DNA of 64,000 nucleotides. It comes from an uncultured Collinsella sp. (GTDB lineage: Bacteria; Actinomycetota; Coriobacteriia; Coriobacteriales; Coriobacteriaceae). The stretch's first letter is position 1, and each line of letters starts with the position of its first letter. Below, piece after piece: positions 28,275-37,442 of the stretch. A program made the position numbers and the translations under genes. The notes under the pieces are model-generated. The model was not told the DNA's origin, did not search any database, and worked only from the letters and a program-made list of their open reading frames with translations. Where the stretch lies: NCBI GenBank assembly GCA_902496115.1, contig CABUZK010000005.1, forward strand, positions 23,815-87,814, read 5' to 3'.

Positions 28275-30226
28275 CGCCAATCGCCTCCCATCGATCCGGG
28301 CACGAGCTCAAATGCGATATGCGCATCATCGCCCTCGCCCTGCGGCACGGCGCGTGCCACCATACCGGGGCGACCGCGCCACTCGGCGCGGTGTTCAAAC
28401 AGAAAATCGGAAAGCCCGTTAAGGTAGCCGCTCTCCACCAAGTTGCCAATGCCGCGGCCGCCCTTGGCTTTGACGGCGTCCGTCATGGCAATGGAGTGCA
28501 GCAGCTCGCGGGCGGCATCGGTCGCCTCAACCGTAATATCGGGCTGCGCCTTATGCACGTTGCGGTTAACGGCATCGATCTTGGAATTGAGGATCTGAAG
28601 TGCCACGGCATCGTCGATAAAGTTGAAGATCACCACGTTGTCGCCGATACGGCCCAAGAACTCGGGCTTAAACTCGCGATCCATCTCGGTGCGCACGCGC
28701 TCGCAAATCTCGTCATAGGGCGTGTTGGGCGCGATGGTATTACGAACTTCGTTGCCCTGCGCATCGATCTCAATCTTGGAAAAGCCGATGTTGCTCGTAA
28801 AGAAGATGACCGTCTCAGAGAAGTACACGGTATTGCCCTGGCCATCGGTCAGGCGTCCATCTTCGAGAATCTGCAGGAACTTGTCCATAATGCTCGGCGC
28901 GGCCTTCTCGATCTCGTCGAAAAGAACCACCGAGAACGGATTGGCCTTGACCGCATTGGTAAGCTGGCCGCCCTCGGCATAGCCCACGTATCCCGGAGGA
29001 GCGCCAAAGAGCTTTTGATCGGAGTTCTCGGCACCGTACTCAGACATATCAAAACGCAGCATGCTGCGCTCATCGCCAAAGAGGAGCTCCGTAATGGCCT
29101 TAACGATCTCGGTCTTACCGGTACCGGTGGGACCGCTCAAAAACAGAACACCCTTGGGTTTAGAGCCAGACGAATGGGTAGCACCCGAAAGGCCCATAAC
29201 GGAGCGCTTGAGCACGGTGACGGCCTTCTCGACGGCCTCGTCCTGACCCTTCACGCGGCGCTTGATCTTTGCCTCGGGATCCTCCTCGAGCTTCTCGAAC
29301 ATCTGCTGCCATTTGTTCTCGCGAAAGCCGTACTTATACACGTCGACGAGCTTGGGAAGGATGGCCTCAATTGAAGCATCGGGGTTTTGCATATCGCGCT
29401 GATACATGCGCTGCAGGCCCTCGAGCTCCTTAACGCTCATGCCGTCGGTGGTATCGATAAAGCGACGCACCGCACGGTCATCGGAATCGGACAGCGCCTC
29501 ACCAAAGCCAAACTTGCTCTGAATATAGGCTTCGCGCATGTCGCGGTCGGGATGCGGCAGCGTGATGGTACGCAAGAAGGGGTTCTCCTCGATAAACCAC
29601 ACGGGCAAGTTGCGCACGTTATCCGTTACCAGAATGAGCGTGTTGACAGCCGTGCGGTTAATAAGGCGTGCTTTGCTAGCACCAAGGTACAGATTAAGGA
29701 AAAACTGCGTCTCGTCGGGCATAAGGCCGGTCGAGGAGGCAAGCAGGCGCGACGCCATGTTGACGATCACGCAAAGCGGCTTAGCCTCGGTGCCGCCATC
29801 GGGATTGTCATTGTATTTCAGGCGCAACATTGAGCGGATAACCTCGCCGTATGATGGTAGGCTCGACTGCTCGGTGGCATATGCTTGGCGGCCATCGGCG
29901 ATGCAGGCGTTCGCCTCCATCATGCGGTCGTCGCTCTTGGAAGCCTCGTCGTGTGCCAGCGACACCAGGCGTTTGCAATCGACGTTGCCCATGCTGCTCG
30001 AGAACAGCTGGATGGGATCGAAATATGCCACGTTGTACTCAACTGAGCCATTGGCGTCTTCAAAAAGGCCGCGCACGACCTCGGCGAGCTCCGAGAACTG
30101 AAGGCCGCCGTCAACCACATCGGGATACTTGTCATTCACGTTGCCCTCAAGGATAAAGAGGCTCTTCACCCCTTTAAAGTTGAGCATCTCGCGCTGCCAG
30201 GATTGGCGCTCGAAATCAGTTGCCAT
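28271..30226 (-). CDS. ClpB/ClpC-like AAA+ ATPase with degenerate first ATPase half
   Basis: 651 residues. The C-terminal half is a typical Clp class II AAA module: GPTGTGKTE (365-373), the substrate-gripping pore loop PPGYVGYAEGGQL (410-421), Walker B VVLFDEIEKA (433-442), sensor region FFTSNIG, and FLGRIGD. The N-terminal half (1-310) has the outline of an AAA domain but no Walker A, so it probably does not hydrolyse ATP. There is no Clp N-domain or ClpP-docking loop that I can see. It likely remodels a specific substrate. It overlaps the PP2C gene and sits three bases from the radical SAM gene. Confidence 0.9.
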   Translation of the reverse strand: MATDFERQSWQREMLNFKGVKSLFILEGNVNDKYPDVVDGGLQFSELAEVVRGLFEDANGSVEYNVAYFDPIQLFSSSMGNVDCKRLVSLAHDEASKSDDRMMEANACIADGRQAYATEQSSLPSYGEVIRSMLRLKYNDNPDGGTEAKPLCVIVNMASRLLASSTGLMPDETQFFLNLYLGASKARLINRTAVNTLILVTDNVRNLPVWFIEENPFLRTITLPHPDRDMREAYIQSKFGFGEALSDSDDRAVRRFIDTTDGMSVKELEGLQRMYQRDMQNPDASIEAILPKLVDVYKYGFRENKWQQMFEKLEEDPEAKIKRRVKGQDEAVEKAVTVLKRSVMGLSGATHSSGSKPKGVLFLSGPTGTGKTEIVKAITELLFGDERSMLRFDMSEYGAENSDQKLFGAPPGYVGYAEGGQLTNAVKANPFSVVLFDEIEKAAPSIMDKFLQILEDGRLTDGQGNTVYFSETVIFFTSNIGFSKIEIDAQGNEVRNTIAPNTPYDEICERVRTEMDREFKPEFLGRIGDNVVIFNFIDDAVALQILNSKIDAVNRNVHKAQPDITVEATDAARELLHSIAMTDAVKAKGGRGIGNLVESGYLNGLSDFLFEHRAEWRGRPGMVARAVPQGEGDDAHIAFELVPGSMGGDWR

Positions 30227-30229
30227 GTG

Positions 30230-30826
30230 TTATACCTCCTTGACAGGAAATTCATGGTGGTAGCGGTTAGCAATGCCGACGGTGTTAACCGTGCCGTCCT
30301 GAACAAAGTTCTGAAGCTGACGAGGCTGCTGAAGATACTGATCGTAGTCATCGTGCGGGCGGTCGCTCAGATAGATCACGCGCTGGTTAGTCGAGCCACG
30401 CAGCGCACAATCGGGCACGTTGAGCTCGTCTACGTACGGACCGTCGATCAGTACATCGATGAGGGGCTTGAGTGTCTCCCACGTATCCGCACCGATCACC
30501 TGCGGCAGCTCTTCAAACGTGAATCCGGTGTAAACGAGAATGTCGTCGTAGGCACAGCGGATCGTTGTCAGCAGCTTCACGAGCCCTGGTGCCTGCTCGA
30601 GCGGATCTCCACCCGAAACTGTCAGTCGATGCACGCCATGTTCGTGCGCCGTATCGAGCAACATCTGCGCAAGCTCATCAACGTCGACATCCTGCTCGGG
30701 CAGCTGCATCCTAAGTTCGGGCGAGATACATCCGGCGCAGTGCTTAGAACAGCCGCTAGTCCAGATTGCGATGCGCTCGCCTGGCCCCAGAGAAACGACA
30801 GGCGCGAGCATCTGGCTAACGAACAT
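30230..30826 (-). CDS. NrdG-like radical SAM activating enzyme
   Basis: 198 residues, the size of glycyl-radical activating enzymes. The [4Fe-4S] motif is visible as CSKHCAGC (Cys26, Cys30, Cys33), preceded by RIAIWTSG, and followed by VSGGDPLEQ and YTGFTFEEL, as in NrdG. Such enzymes use SAM to create a glycyl radical on a partner. No such partner is encoded in the window, so the target here may be different. Its ATG overlaps the end of the FHA gene by 11 bases. It lies inside a signalling operon rather than next to nrdD, which is unusual. Confidence 0.85.
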   Translation of the reverse strand: MFVSQMLAPVVSLGPGERIAIWTSGCSKHCAGCISPELRMQLPEQDVDVDELAQMLLDTAHEHGVHRLTVSGGDPLEQAPGLVKLLTTIRCAYDDILVYTGFTFEELPQVIGADTWETLKPLIDVLIDGPYVDELNVPDCALRGSTNQRVIYLSDRPHDDYDQYLQQPRQLQNFVQDGTVNTVGIANRYHHEFPVKEV

Positions 30827-31877
30827 CCGAGTAATCCTCGCCGGGGTCGAGCGTACGATATACGGCAGACGTGCGCGCGAGCGAACAGCCACACTCTTCA
30901 CAGCCATCCCCGACCTTTGCGCGCTCATCGGCAACAAGGTGTAGACGACCACACTCGGGACACTCGACAAACCAGCCCTCAATGCCGGCAGACGGGCTGG
31001 CGGCTGGCGTGGCGGGTGCCGCAGCGGGCGCGACGGCCGCAGGCCGCGGCGCAACCGCCGTCTGAGCCTGCGTGGGCTGCACCGCAGGAGGCTCCTCCAC
31101 GGTGACCATCAAACGTAGCTGGGCAAACTCACCAGATGCCGCCGGGATCAGCAGCACGTCACCGGTATGGATCTGCTGGGACACGCCGGGAGCCAAATTA
31201 AGAATCTGGCCGCCGCGCATAAGAGCCGTTCCATTATTGGAACCCTCGTCGGCAACCAACCACGCGCCCTGTTCAAAGCGAACGCTGGCATGCTGGCGAG
31301 ATATTGCAAAATTCGACGCCATACTGGGAAACGCGTTGCGCCCAAGCACGGTCATACCCGTAAGACGCAGCTGCTCACCCATAGCTGGATCGGCAAGCGT
31401 AAGCGCAGGAACCGCAGGAGTAGCTGCAGCATTCGCCATGGGTTGCGGCGCGGGCTGCGGCATTGGCGCGGCAACCGGAGCGGGTTGCGGAACGGGCATG
31501 GGGGTAGGCTGCGGCATCGACATGGCCGTGGGCTGCTGCGCGGGCGCAGGCATCGGTTGTGGGGTGGACATCGGTTGTGGCACGGGCGCCGGCTGAGACA
31601 TAGGCGCGGGTGCCGGCTGCGGCGCGGGCACGGGAACAGACTGATACACCTGCTGGGACGCAGACTGTTGAACCGGTGGTGTACCACCCATCGAAGAAGT
31701 CGCAGGATAGACGGCGGGCGCTGGACGTTCACCACTAGGTGCAGCGAAGTCTTGCACCGGAGCGGCAGGCGTCGACGGCGCAGGTGCTACGCCGGCGGGA
31801 CGCAGAGCACCGCATTCCTCGCACATATCGCGCTCGTCATCATTATCAAAACCGCATTCTGGGCATTCCCATGTCAT
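30816..31877 (-). CDS. FHA-domain protein with N- and C-terminal zinc ribbons
   Basis: 353 residues. An N-terminal zinc ribbon (CPEC 5-8 and CEEC 19-22) is followed by about 110 residues rich in Pro, Gln, Ala and Met. The FHA domain spans about 168-262 with GR 179-180, SRQH 193-196 and SNNGT 213-217, all needed for phosphothreonine binding. A second zinc ribbon (CPEC 306-309, CEEC 326-329) follows. The protein probably reads the phosphorylation state of the island kinases. It is cytoplasmic. A GAGGT box precedes the ATG, and the gene starts three bases after the 31881 gene. Confidence 0.9.
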   Translation of the reverse strand: MTWECPECGFDNDDERDMCEECGALRPAGVAPAPSTPAAPVQDFAAPSGERPAPAVYPATSSMGGTPPVQQSASQQVYQSVPVPAPQPAPAPMSQPAPVPQPMSTPQPMPAPAQQPTAMSMPQPTPMPVPQPAPVAAPMPQPAPQPMANAAATPAVPALTLADPAMGEQLRLTGMTVLGRNAFPSMASNFAISRQHASVRFEQGAWLVADEGSNNGTALMRGGQILNLAPGVSQQIHTGDVLLIPAASGEFAQLRLMVTVEEPPAVQPTQAQTAVAPRPAAVAPAAAPATPAASPSAGIEGWFVECPECGRLHLVADERAKVGDGCEECGCSLARTSAVYRTLDPGEDYSDVR

Positions 31878-31880
31878 GAT

Positions 31881-33356
31881 TTACCTCATCTCTCTTTGCT
31901 TGAGCTGGCTTGCTTGGCGACGGTTGCGCAGGCGGCGCTCCGCATCTGCGGAAGGCGCAGGCGGCACGTAATCGTGCGGGTGAATCTCGACGGCGGCAGC
32001 GGGATTCGCGGCCTGCGTGGTCAATCCTGCACCCTCGGCCGGAACGGTTACGCCGTAGGCCTTAAGATCCTCTTCGAACTGTTTGTAGAAGTCACAGAAC
32101 TCAATCTGGTCCCTATAGACCTTCTCGACAGTCGCTTGATCCTGCGGCTTCATGTCCTTGATGATGGTCGGATTATCAGGATCCTCAGAAAACTCCTCGG
32201 GGTTGGCTGCGACAACGCGGATGATGAGTCGATCTCTTTTCGTGCTGCGCAAAAGGGCAATGGCCTTGTTCTGCTTGGTGTCAAACATCAATCGCCAGGG
32301 CTTTCCCGAACCCTCCATAACGGCATAGCGAGTAACGTTAATACCGCGAGCAGCCATGACCTCGTTGATAGAACGCTCGATATAATCGTCCTTCATAGCA
32401 TTGGCAAGGGCAGCCTCCGCTTCATCGTTTGCAGCATAGACATTTTCGATCTCGTGCAATTGTTTAAGCGGCAGGCTCTTTCCGTAACGGTTGTTGGCAC
32501 GTTCGATGCGCGCACGATACTCTTCGTAGACTCGGTGCCGTTCGCCCGATTCATACGTAGCGTTTTTTACTACGTACTCAAAATCGTTCATCATCTTCAT
32601 TGCCGCTAGGCGATCATCGATGCGCGAATCAGGCCCAAGTGCATCAAAAGCGGCGCGGACGCTCTCAAACTTTGCAGAAATACGGTTTCGAAGGGGGATA
32701 TCGAGCGCTTCGTCCTGCATAAGCGGCGTAACACGTCCCGCCCAAGTCTCAAACGCGCGAGCCGCTTGTTCGAGCGACCCCTCCTCTTGTTTGGTCGTTG
32801 ATTCGGTAAGGTAGTGAAGCGCCTTCTTCAGGTCCACGCCGCCGCCAGGACCAACAACATAATTCGTAATTTCCGCGACATGCTGGGCGCGAAGGCGCTC
32901 GGCAGTCTGGACAGCCTTGAGTTGAGCTTGCGACTGCTGAACGAACTGCTCTCTATGCGCTTCCGAAACCGTTGAGGGCAGCAGGGCGCTAATCTCCCCG
33001 AGCAGAGCCGGAATCTTAGCGCGAACCGTTTCGGCATAGCGCATGTTTACCGCTTGCATTCCGCTGGGCATATTGCCCAATGCCTCTTGGGAAAAAGCCT
33101 CGATACGAGCATTGATCAACCGATCAAAATATGCCGAAACCGAACCATCGGTGTCTTCAATCCTAGAAAGCGTTTTGGCTTTTATCCCAGCCAGGGAGCT
33201 CTTATATGACTGAATGGCCGCCTCAACGCGCTCCCGCTCCAAGTCTGCCGGGCTTTTGCTGCGCTGGGCCCAAACAAACTCATCCTGCTCTCGCGTGGTC
33301 ATCTTGTTCCACTGTTCCCGCGTGATTCCATATGATGCGCTGAATGAATAGCTCAT
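31881..33356 (-). CDS. Hypothetical helical protein, first gene of the island operon
   Basis: 491 residues. It begins MSYSFSASYGITREQWNKM and then is mainly helical and charged, with coiled-coil character around residues 35-330. A more mixed domain follows near 350-450 (KPWRLMFDTKQNKAIALLR). No signal peptide or membrane segment. The start follows a GGGGA box; the longer frame would run through two regulatory palindromes and is rejected. Because it is the first gene behind the double TGTTGCGCAACA site, it opens the long minus-strand operon. Confidence 0.75.
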   Translation of the reverse strand: MSYSFSASYGITREQWNKMTTREQDEFVWAQRSKSPADLERERVEAAIQSYKSSLAGIKAKTLSRIEDTDGSVSAYFDRLINARIEAFSQEALGNMPSGMQAVNMRYAETVRAKIPALLGEISALLPSTVSEAHREQFVQQSQAQLKAVQTAERLRAQHVAEITNYVVGPGGGVDLKKALHYLTESTTKQEEGSLEQAARAFETWAGRVTPLMQDEALDIPLRNRISAKFESVRAAFDALGPDSRIDDRLAAMKMMNDFEYVVKNATYESGERHRVYEEYRARIERANNRYGKSLPLKQLHEIENVYAANDEAEAALANAMKDDYIERSINEVMAARGINVTRYAVMEGSGKPWRLMFDTKQNKAIALLRSTKRDRLIIRVVAANPEEFSEDPDNPTIIKDMKPQDQATVEKVYRDQIEFCDFYKQFEEDLKAYGVTVPAEGAGLTTQAANPAAAVEIHPHDYVPPAPSADAERRLRNRRQASQLKQREMR

Positions 33357-33415
33357 ATCGTTCCCCTGATTGCCGACTTTAATTGACCTATTTCTACCGC
33401 CGTCTTGCGCGATTC

Positions 33416-33427
33416 TGTTGCGCAACA
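33416..33427. promoter_or_regulatory. TGTTGCGCAACA palindrome, divergent kinase promoter (copy 1)
   Basis: Exact 12-base copy, 60 bases upstream of the minus-strand operon start. A half-like TTGCGCGA lies just before it. Confidence 0.65.
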
Positions 33428-33450
33428 TTGGCGAGCGGAAAATTTGTCGA

Positions 33451-33462
33451 TGTTGCGCAACA
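33451..33462. promoter_or_regulatory. TGTTGCGCAACA palindrome, divergent kinase promoter (copy 2)
   Basis: Second exact copy, 35 bases from the first and 55 bases upstream of the plus-strand kinase. The pair could control both the large operon and the kinase. Confidence 0.65.
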
Positions 33463-33516
33463 GAAAGCAGCGGTCGGCGCATATCCTGCTAATGGAAGAA
33501 AGGATGAAAGCGCGCC

Positions 33517-34764
33517 ATGACCGGATCCTACGAAGAAGTTCGACTCGTCAAATTTCATACGCCAGCGCTGCTCTCCGAGCGTGAGCAGGCTGCGGCACGG
33601 CGTCGCTTTTGCACACTTCTCGTTCCGCCGCAAAAGGGCGGCTTTGGCGGCAACGCCTATGTCCGCCGCGTCCAGAGCGGCGATCGCGCTTTTGAGCTCG
33701 CGCTCAAGATGCCGCGCCCCGATGCCCAACCCGAGCAAGAACAGCTCAACCGAGAAACTTTGGAAGAGGAGTACCGCACGCTCTCCGTCGTATCCAACCT
33801 AAGGGGTTTTCCCGACGTCTACGGATTTGGCTACACAGCAGACGGAACCCCGGCGCTGCTTATGGAATGGGTTGACGGCGTCTCGCTTCTTGATGCACGG
33901 CCAGCTCTGAGCGATGGCGCTGAATCCTGCCCCGGCGATATCGTCGCCGCGCTGGGTCTGAGCGTGCTCAAGATCATCTTGTCCACGCAATCGCTCGACA
34001 CGCCCTTTGTCCACCGCGACCTCTCCATGCGCAACATCATGCTGCGTCACGATCGCATCCCGCTCGAGGAGCAGGTGTCGAGCGGCTATTTCGACATCTG
34101 CCTCATCGACATGGGCAGTGCCAAGCTCGTTAAGCCGGATTTTTCCTTTACCGTCGACGTCAACGCTTTTCGCGGTGCCACGCCGGCATACGCAGCACCC
34201 GAAATGCTGGAGCGGTTTAAGGCCGACCCCGGTGCGCGTGACAATCCCGCCGTCGACATCTATGCGCTGGGAAGCATCCTCTACGAGCTTTATTGCGGAC
34301 ACGCGCCCTTTGAGGCAGAGCTCAGGCGCTCTGGAGATCACGCGCGCCTCAAGCGCACCATGCAGCCGCAACCCCTTGCGCCCGCAACTCCCCGCGAACA
34401 GGGCTTGGTCAACGCGATTATGGCTTGTTTGGCAGTCTCGCAAGACGCACGCCCTTCGGCAAATGAACTCGCGGCGCGCCTTGAGCCTTTCGCCCGTATG
34501 GGTGCTCCGCGAAAGCGCCGGCCCGTGGCGGATCGCGGCAGCGCTACCGTGCGGGTGGATGCCGCCGTCCCCACCCGCACGGTTGCACAGGCGCAGCCCG
34601 CGCCTCGGCCAACCCCATCCACCGAGACGGTCCGCAGCGCCGAGTCCATGCGTCGCGCACGCCTTGCCGTCAAACGTCAACGCTCGATGGCACTCACGAT
34701 GGTGATTGTTGCCCTGGTAGCAATCGTGGTCATACTCGTCCTCGCATCTGCCGGCATGCTTTAG
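33517..34764 (+). CDS. Ser/Thr protein kinase with C-terminal membrane anchor
   Basis: 415 residues. Kinase domain about 30-330: Gly-rich GGFGGNAY, Lys64 in LALKMP, LMEWVDGVSL, HRDLSMRN (166-173) and DMG (198-200). HRDLS replaces the usual HRDLK and DMG replaces DFG; Asp and Asn needed for catalysis remain. APEML and an activation segment are present. A basic, Pro-rich linker leads to a hydrophobic C-terminal segment (about 391-412), a tail anchor. It is paralogous to the 37443 kinase. The only ATG in frame follows AAAGGA at a longish 12-base spacing. Confidence 0.9.
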   Translation: MTGSYEEVRLVKFHTPALLSEREQAAARRRFCTLLVPPQKGGFGGNAYVRRVQSGDRAFELALKMPRPDAQPEQEQLNRETLEEEYRTLSVVSNLRGFPDVYGFGYTADGTPALLMEWVDGVSLLDARPALSDGAESCPGDIVAALGLSVLKIILSTQSLDTPFVHRDLSMRNIMLRHDRIPLEEQVSSGYFDICLIDMGSAKLVKPDFSFTVDVNAFRGATPAYAAPEMLERFKADPGARDNPAVDIYALGSILYELYCGHAPFEAELRRSGDHARLKRTMQPQPLAPATPREQGLVNAIMACLAVSQDARPSANELAARLEPFARMGAPRKRRPVADRGSATVRVDAAVPTRTVAQAQPAPRPTPSTETVRSAESMRRARLAVKRQRSMALTMVIVALVAIVVILVLASAGML

Positions 34765-34809
34765 CCGGCAGTAAAACCAAAGTCAGCAAATAGGCCCATT
34801 TGCAAAAAG

Positions 34810-34851
34810 CGGTGGTGGGCGCAACTCTCAATAAAGCCGTGCCCGCCACCG
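34810..34851 (-). terminator. Terminator of the 34885 gene
   Basis: Stem CGGTGGTGGGC with GCCCGCCACCG (one G-U type mismatch) followed on the minus strand by CTTTTTG. It lies between convergent genes. Confidence 0.75.
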
Positions 34852-34884
34852 TCCCCATGCATCGCACGTTGACAATACGAGGGA

Positions 34885-36129
34885 CTAGGAAATCAAAAGC
34901 TCAAAGGAATCCGTGATGCGCGTTCCCATGGCAACGGCGCCGTCTCCCGATTCGACTGTGGTATTCAGGTAGTACTTGCCGTTCTTCTTTTTAGGAACAC
35001 CCGTAACCGTAAGGTCGCAGTCCTCTTCCTCGACGGGAAGCGAGAACTCAAAACCCTTGTTTCTAACAAACGTACCGGTGACGTCCGTGTAGGTGCGATA
35101 GTCGTCACCATCGGATTGGGCGACGGTTTTTTCGGCGTTGTAGGTATCGTGGGCATGCAGCGTGGCCGAGATGTCTGCGACCGCCTCGCCGGAATCGCTG
35201 ATGCTCTTAAACACAATCACAAGGTCGTTTTTGCTCGCGCCGTAGCAAGTATGGCCCCAAGAGTTGCCCGTCTCCTTAAGTGCCCCGCGCCACGTGGTGT
35301 TGGCGAAGCTCGTGGGCTTATCGATGTTGAGCTTCGCCGTGCTACCAGAGGTCGTGGTGGTCGACGAGGTCGCATTGCCCGTCGTGGAAGAGCCCACAGC
35401 ATTGGAGCTGGCGTCCTCGCCGTTCTTGCTTGCGGTCTTGAGCTCCGCCTTAGCATCCTTAAGGTCGGACTTTGTCTGATCGAGCTCGTCTTGCGTTTTT
35501 GTGAGTTCGTCCTTGGAAGATTCAAGCTGCTTCTTGAGCTTTTGAATCTGCTCCGTATTTTGCGGATGAGCCAAACCATATGAGTAGCCCGCCCAGCCGG
35601 TTCCCGCGCACAAGGCGGCAACGACAATAACGCCGGCGGCGATGGCGGGCGCATACGACTTGCCCAGGCGCTTGCGTGCCAGCTTGTACTCGGCCTTGGC
35701 CGTCTTGAGGCTCTCGCGGTCCTGCTCGAGCTGCTCTTCCTCACTGAGCGGCGTAGGACCAAAATCGGCATGGCAGGCAGACTCAGTTTCCGCGTTCTCG
35801 ATCGTAGTGCCAAAGTCTGACAAGGGATCGACTACACGCGTGGCGTCCGAATCGGATTCGGGCGCAGCGGGCTCAGACGCGTCGGGTGCCGCCACCGGCT
35901 GCTCGTCTGCTTTCGAGGCAGCATCCGCCTTAGGCAACTCCACCGTTGCCGCCGTAGCGGCCTCACCGTCGCGCCACGAAAAGGCCGGGCTCTGCGACAC
36001 CGTCTGGGGCGTGGTGTAGGGATCTTCGGGAGCAGGTGCAGACGGCGCGGCGGCGTCAAGAGGCGATCCACACTCAGAGCAAAAACCAGCGTCATCGGGC
36101 AATAATGCACCGCAATAAGGGCATTCCAT
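34885..36129 (-). CDS. Zinc-ribbon membrane protein with extracellular coiled coil
   Basis: 414 residues. It starts with a double-zinc-ribbon half, CPYC and CSEC at about 3-6 and 17-20. A long acidic, Ala/Pro-rich cytoplasmic region (30-180) includes TRVVDP. A single hydrophobic segment (about 160-185) leads to a coiled coil (QIQKLKKQLESSKDELTKTQ), a Ser/Thr linker and a C-terminal beta-rich domain that should be extracellular. The zinc-ribbon-plus-anchor plan is common in Gram-positive stress and sensing proteins; no exact function is known. It is divergent from the FHA gene at 36310, with a GTTGCGCAAC box between. GAGAGG precedes the ATG. Confidence 0.8.
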   Translation of the reverse strand: MECPYCGALLPDDAGFCSECGSPLDAAAPSAPAPEDPYTTPQTVSQSPAFSWRDGEAATAATVELPKADAASKADEQPVAAPDASEPAAPESDSDATRVVDPLSDFGTTIENAETESACHADFGPTPLSEEEQLEQDRESLKTAKAEYKLARKRLGKSYAPAIAAGVIVVAALCAGTGWAGYSYGLAHPQNTEQIQKLKKQLESSKDELTKTQDELDQTKSDLKDAKAELKTASKNGEDASSNAVGSSTTGNATSSTTTTSGSTAKLNIDKPTSFANTTWRGALKETGNSWGHTCYGASKNDLVIVFKSISDSGEAVADISATLHAHDTYNAEKTVAQSDGDDYRTYTDVTGTFVRNKGFEFSLPVEEEDCDLTVTGVPKKKNGKYYLNTTVESGDGAVAMGTRITDSFELLIS

Positions 36130-36215
36130 AGGGCACAACCTCTCAAAATGTGTCGCTTGCAGCCATCCTGCAACTTGGCGTATATGCCCTATAATGTCTT
36201 GATAGTTATGCAAAG

Positions 36216-36227
36216 CGTTGCGCAACA
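36216..36227. promoter_or_regulatory. GTTGCGCAAC palindrome, divergent promoter of FHA and zinc-ribbon genes
   Basis: CGTTGCGCAACA with an exact 10-base core at 36217-36226. A TATAAT at 36190-36195 on the plus strand lies close by, so the box would sit just downstream of a plus-strand -10 element. Confidence 0.6.
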
Positions 36228-36309
36228 TTTTTCGAGTCGGTACGCTTTGACCGTAGCCATTTCCTAACATGTTTGCAGTACGTCATTAAAGTTATCTGGG
36301 GAGGCAGCC

Positions 36310-37272
36310 ATGGCGGCGGAAACACCGTGCTCGGTCCTCTACAACGACATCCGATCGTTCGGCGGTCTCAAGCATCTCGAGATTGCGCGAATGCTCATCA
36401 ACGGCAATTCGTATGCAGGCAGCACCCTGCTCGACAAATGCTCTACCAACCGCTCGTACCTCACTCGCTACATCGTCCACCGCGAGCCCGATCAGTGTGC
36501 GCCAGGTATCTACAATGACCTTACCGTCTCCACACTCAACCTTGCTGCCGCCATTAGCAACAAGCTCGGCGGAGGCGAACGCGCCTATCAGGAAATATCC
36601 GAGCATTACAGCGGCCCGGCGGCCCAAGACATGATGTCGATTCTCGCCGATTATGACCTCGACGACCGCCTCTACGCCAATGCCTTGGGGCGCATCAACA
36701 GCTCCGATGACCACAGCCCCCGCGAAAAAAGCACGCTCTTCTTGATGCTCTTTGTGGCAACGGGTGCACTTGCCGATCCCGTTCAAGGCGTGGCCACCGT
36801 CGAGCGCTTTTGCGACAGCAAGACGGGCGGGCACTTTGGCACCACCGAAACTACCGTCGGACGTGGCTTTATGGGCAGCCTGGAGCAGCCGCGCACCGTT
36901 GCCCCCAACCTCGGTCTGCTCAGGACACATGCCGACAACTGCGTCGACATGCAAATCCATCCCCTCACACGCGATCCGCGCGGCACCGTGATTGGTTCTT
37001 TGCCCAAAACCTCGCCCAGCATCACCGATGTGGGCGCCGACGCATCGCGCGAGCATCTTCGCATTTGGCTTGAGGGTGAGCACTGGTACGCCCAGGGCCT
37101 TGGATCGACCAACGGCACGGTGCTCGAATCGGGTGCAGGCGACGGCGATACCGTAATCGAGCCGCCCCGCGACCAACGAGAGCCCGGCAAAGTCTATCCC
37201 CCCGTGGAAATCGCTAACAGTGACAGACTTCATTTGGGTCTCTATACAACGTTTCTCGTTATTGTGGACTAG
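36310..37272 (+). CDS. FHA-domain protein with unknown N-terminal domain
   Basis: 320 residues. The C-terminal third is an FHA domain: GTVIG at 225-229, SREH 246-249 and STNGT 266-270. The N-terminal 170 residues are helical and unrecognised (LNLAAAISNKLGGGERAYQE). Between them, GTTETTVGRG (about 177-186) resembles the phosphoacceptor TT motifs of GarA/OdhI-type FHA regulators; this is suggestive only. GGGGAGG lies before the ATG. It probably binds phosphothreonine on an island kinase. Confidence 0.85.
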   Translation: MAAETPCSVLYNDIRSFGGLKHLEIARMLINGNSYAGSTLLDKCSTNRSYLTRYIVHREPDQCAPGIYNDLTVSTLNLAAAISNKLGGGERAYQEISEHYSGPAAQDMMSILADYDLDDRLYANALGRINSSDDHSPREKSTLFLMLFVATGALADPVQGVATVERFCDSKTGGHFGTTETTVGRGFMGSLEQPRTVAPNLGLLRTHADNCVDMQIHPLTRDPRGTVIGSLPKTSPSITDVGADASREHLRIWLEGEHWYAQGLGSTNGTVLESGAGDGDTVIEPPRDQREPGKVYPPVEIANSDRLHLGLYTTFLVIVD

Positions 37273-37442
37273 TGCGTAGAGACGTGGGAAACAGGTGTCA
37301 CTCGTCTTATATCATTTACGTTGCGCGCTGCACTATACATAGCAATACGAGTCAGCTTATCGGCGAACACGTCTATCATGGGCTTTAATCGATAATCGCG
37401 TTCTCGGCGTGAGCACGCGGCCCCACCAAATGAAGGAACGTC

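Noticed and set aside
20018..37272. Type VI secretion locus
   Set aside because: Kinase, PP2C, FHA and Clp-like ATPase are present, but no sheath, tube, baseplate or membrane-complex genes were found.
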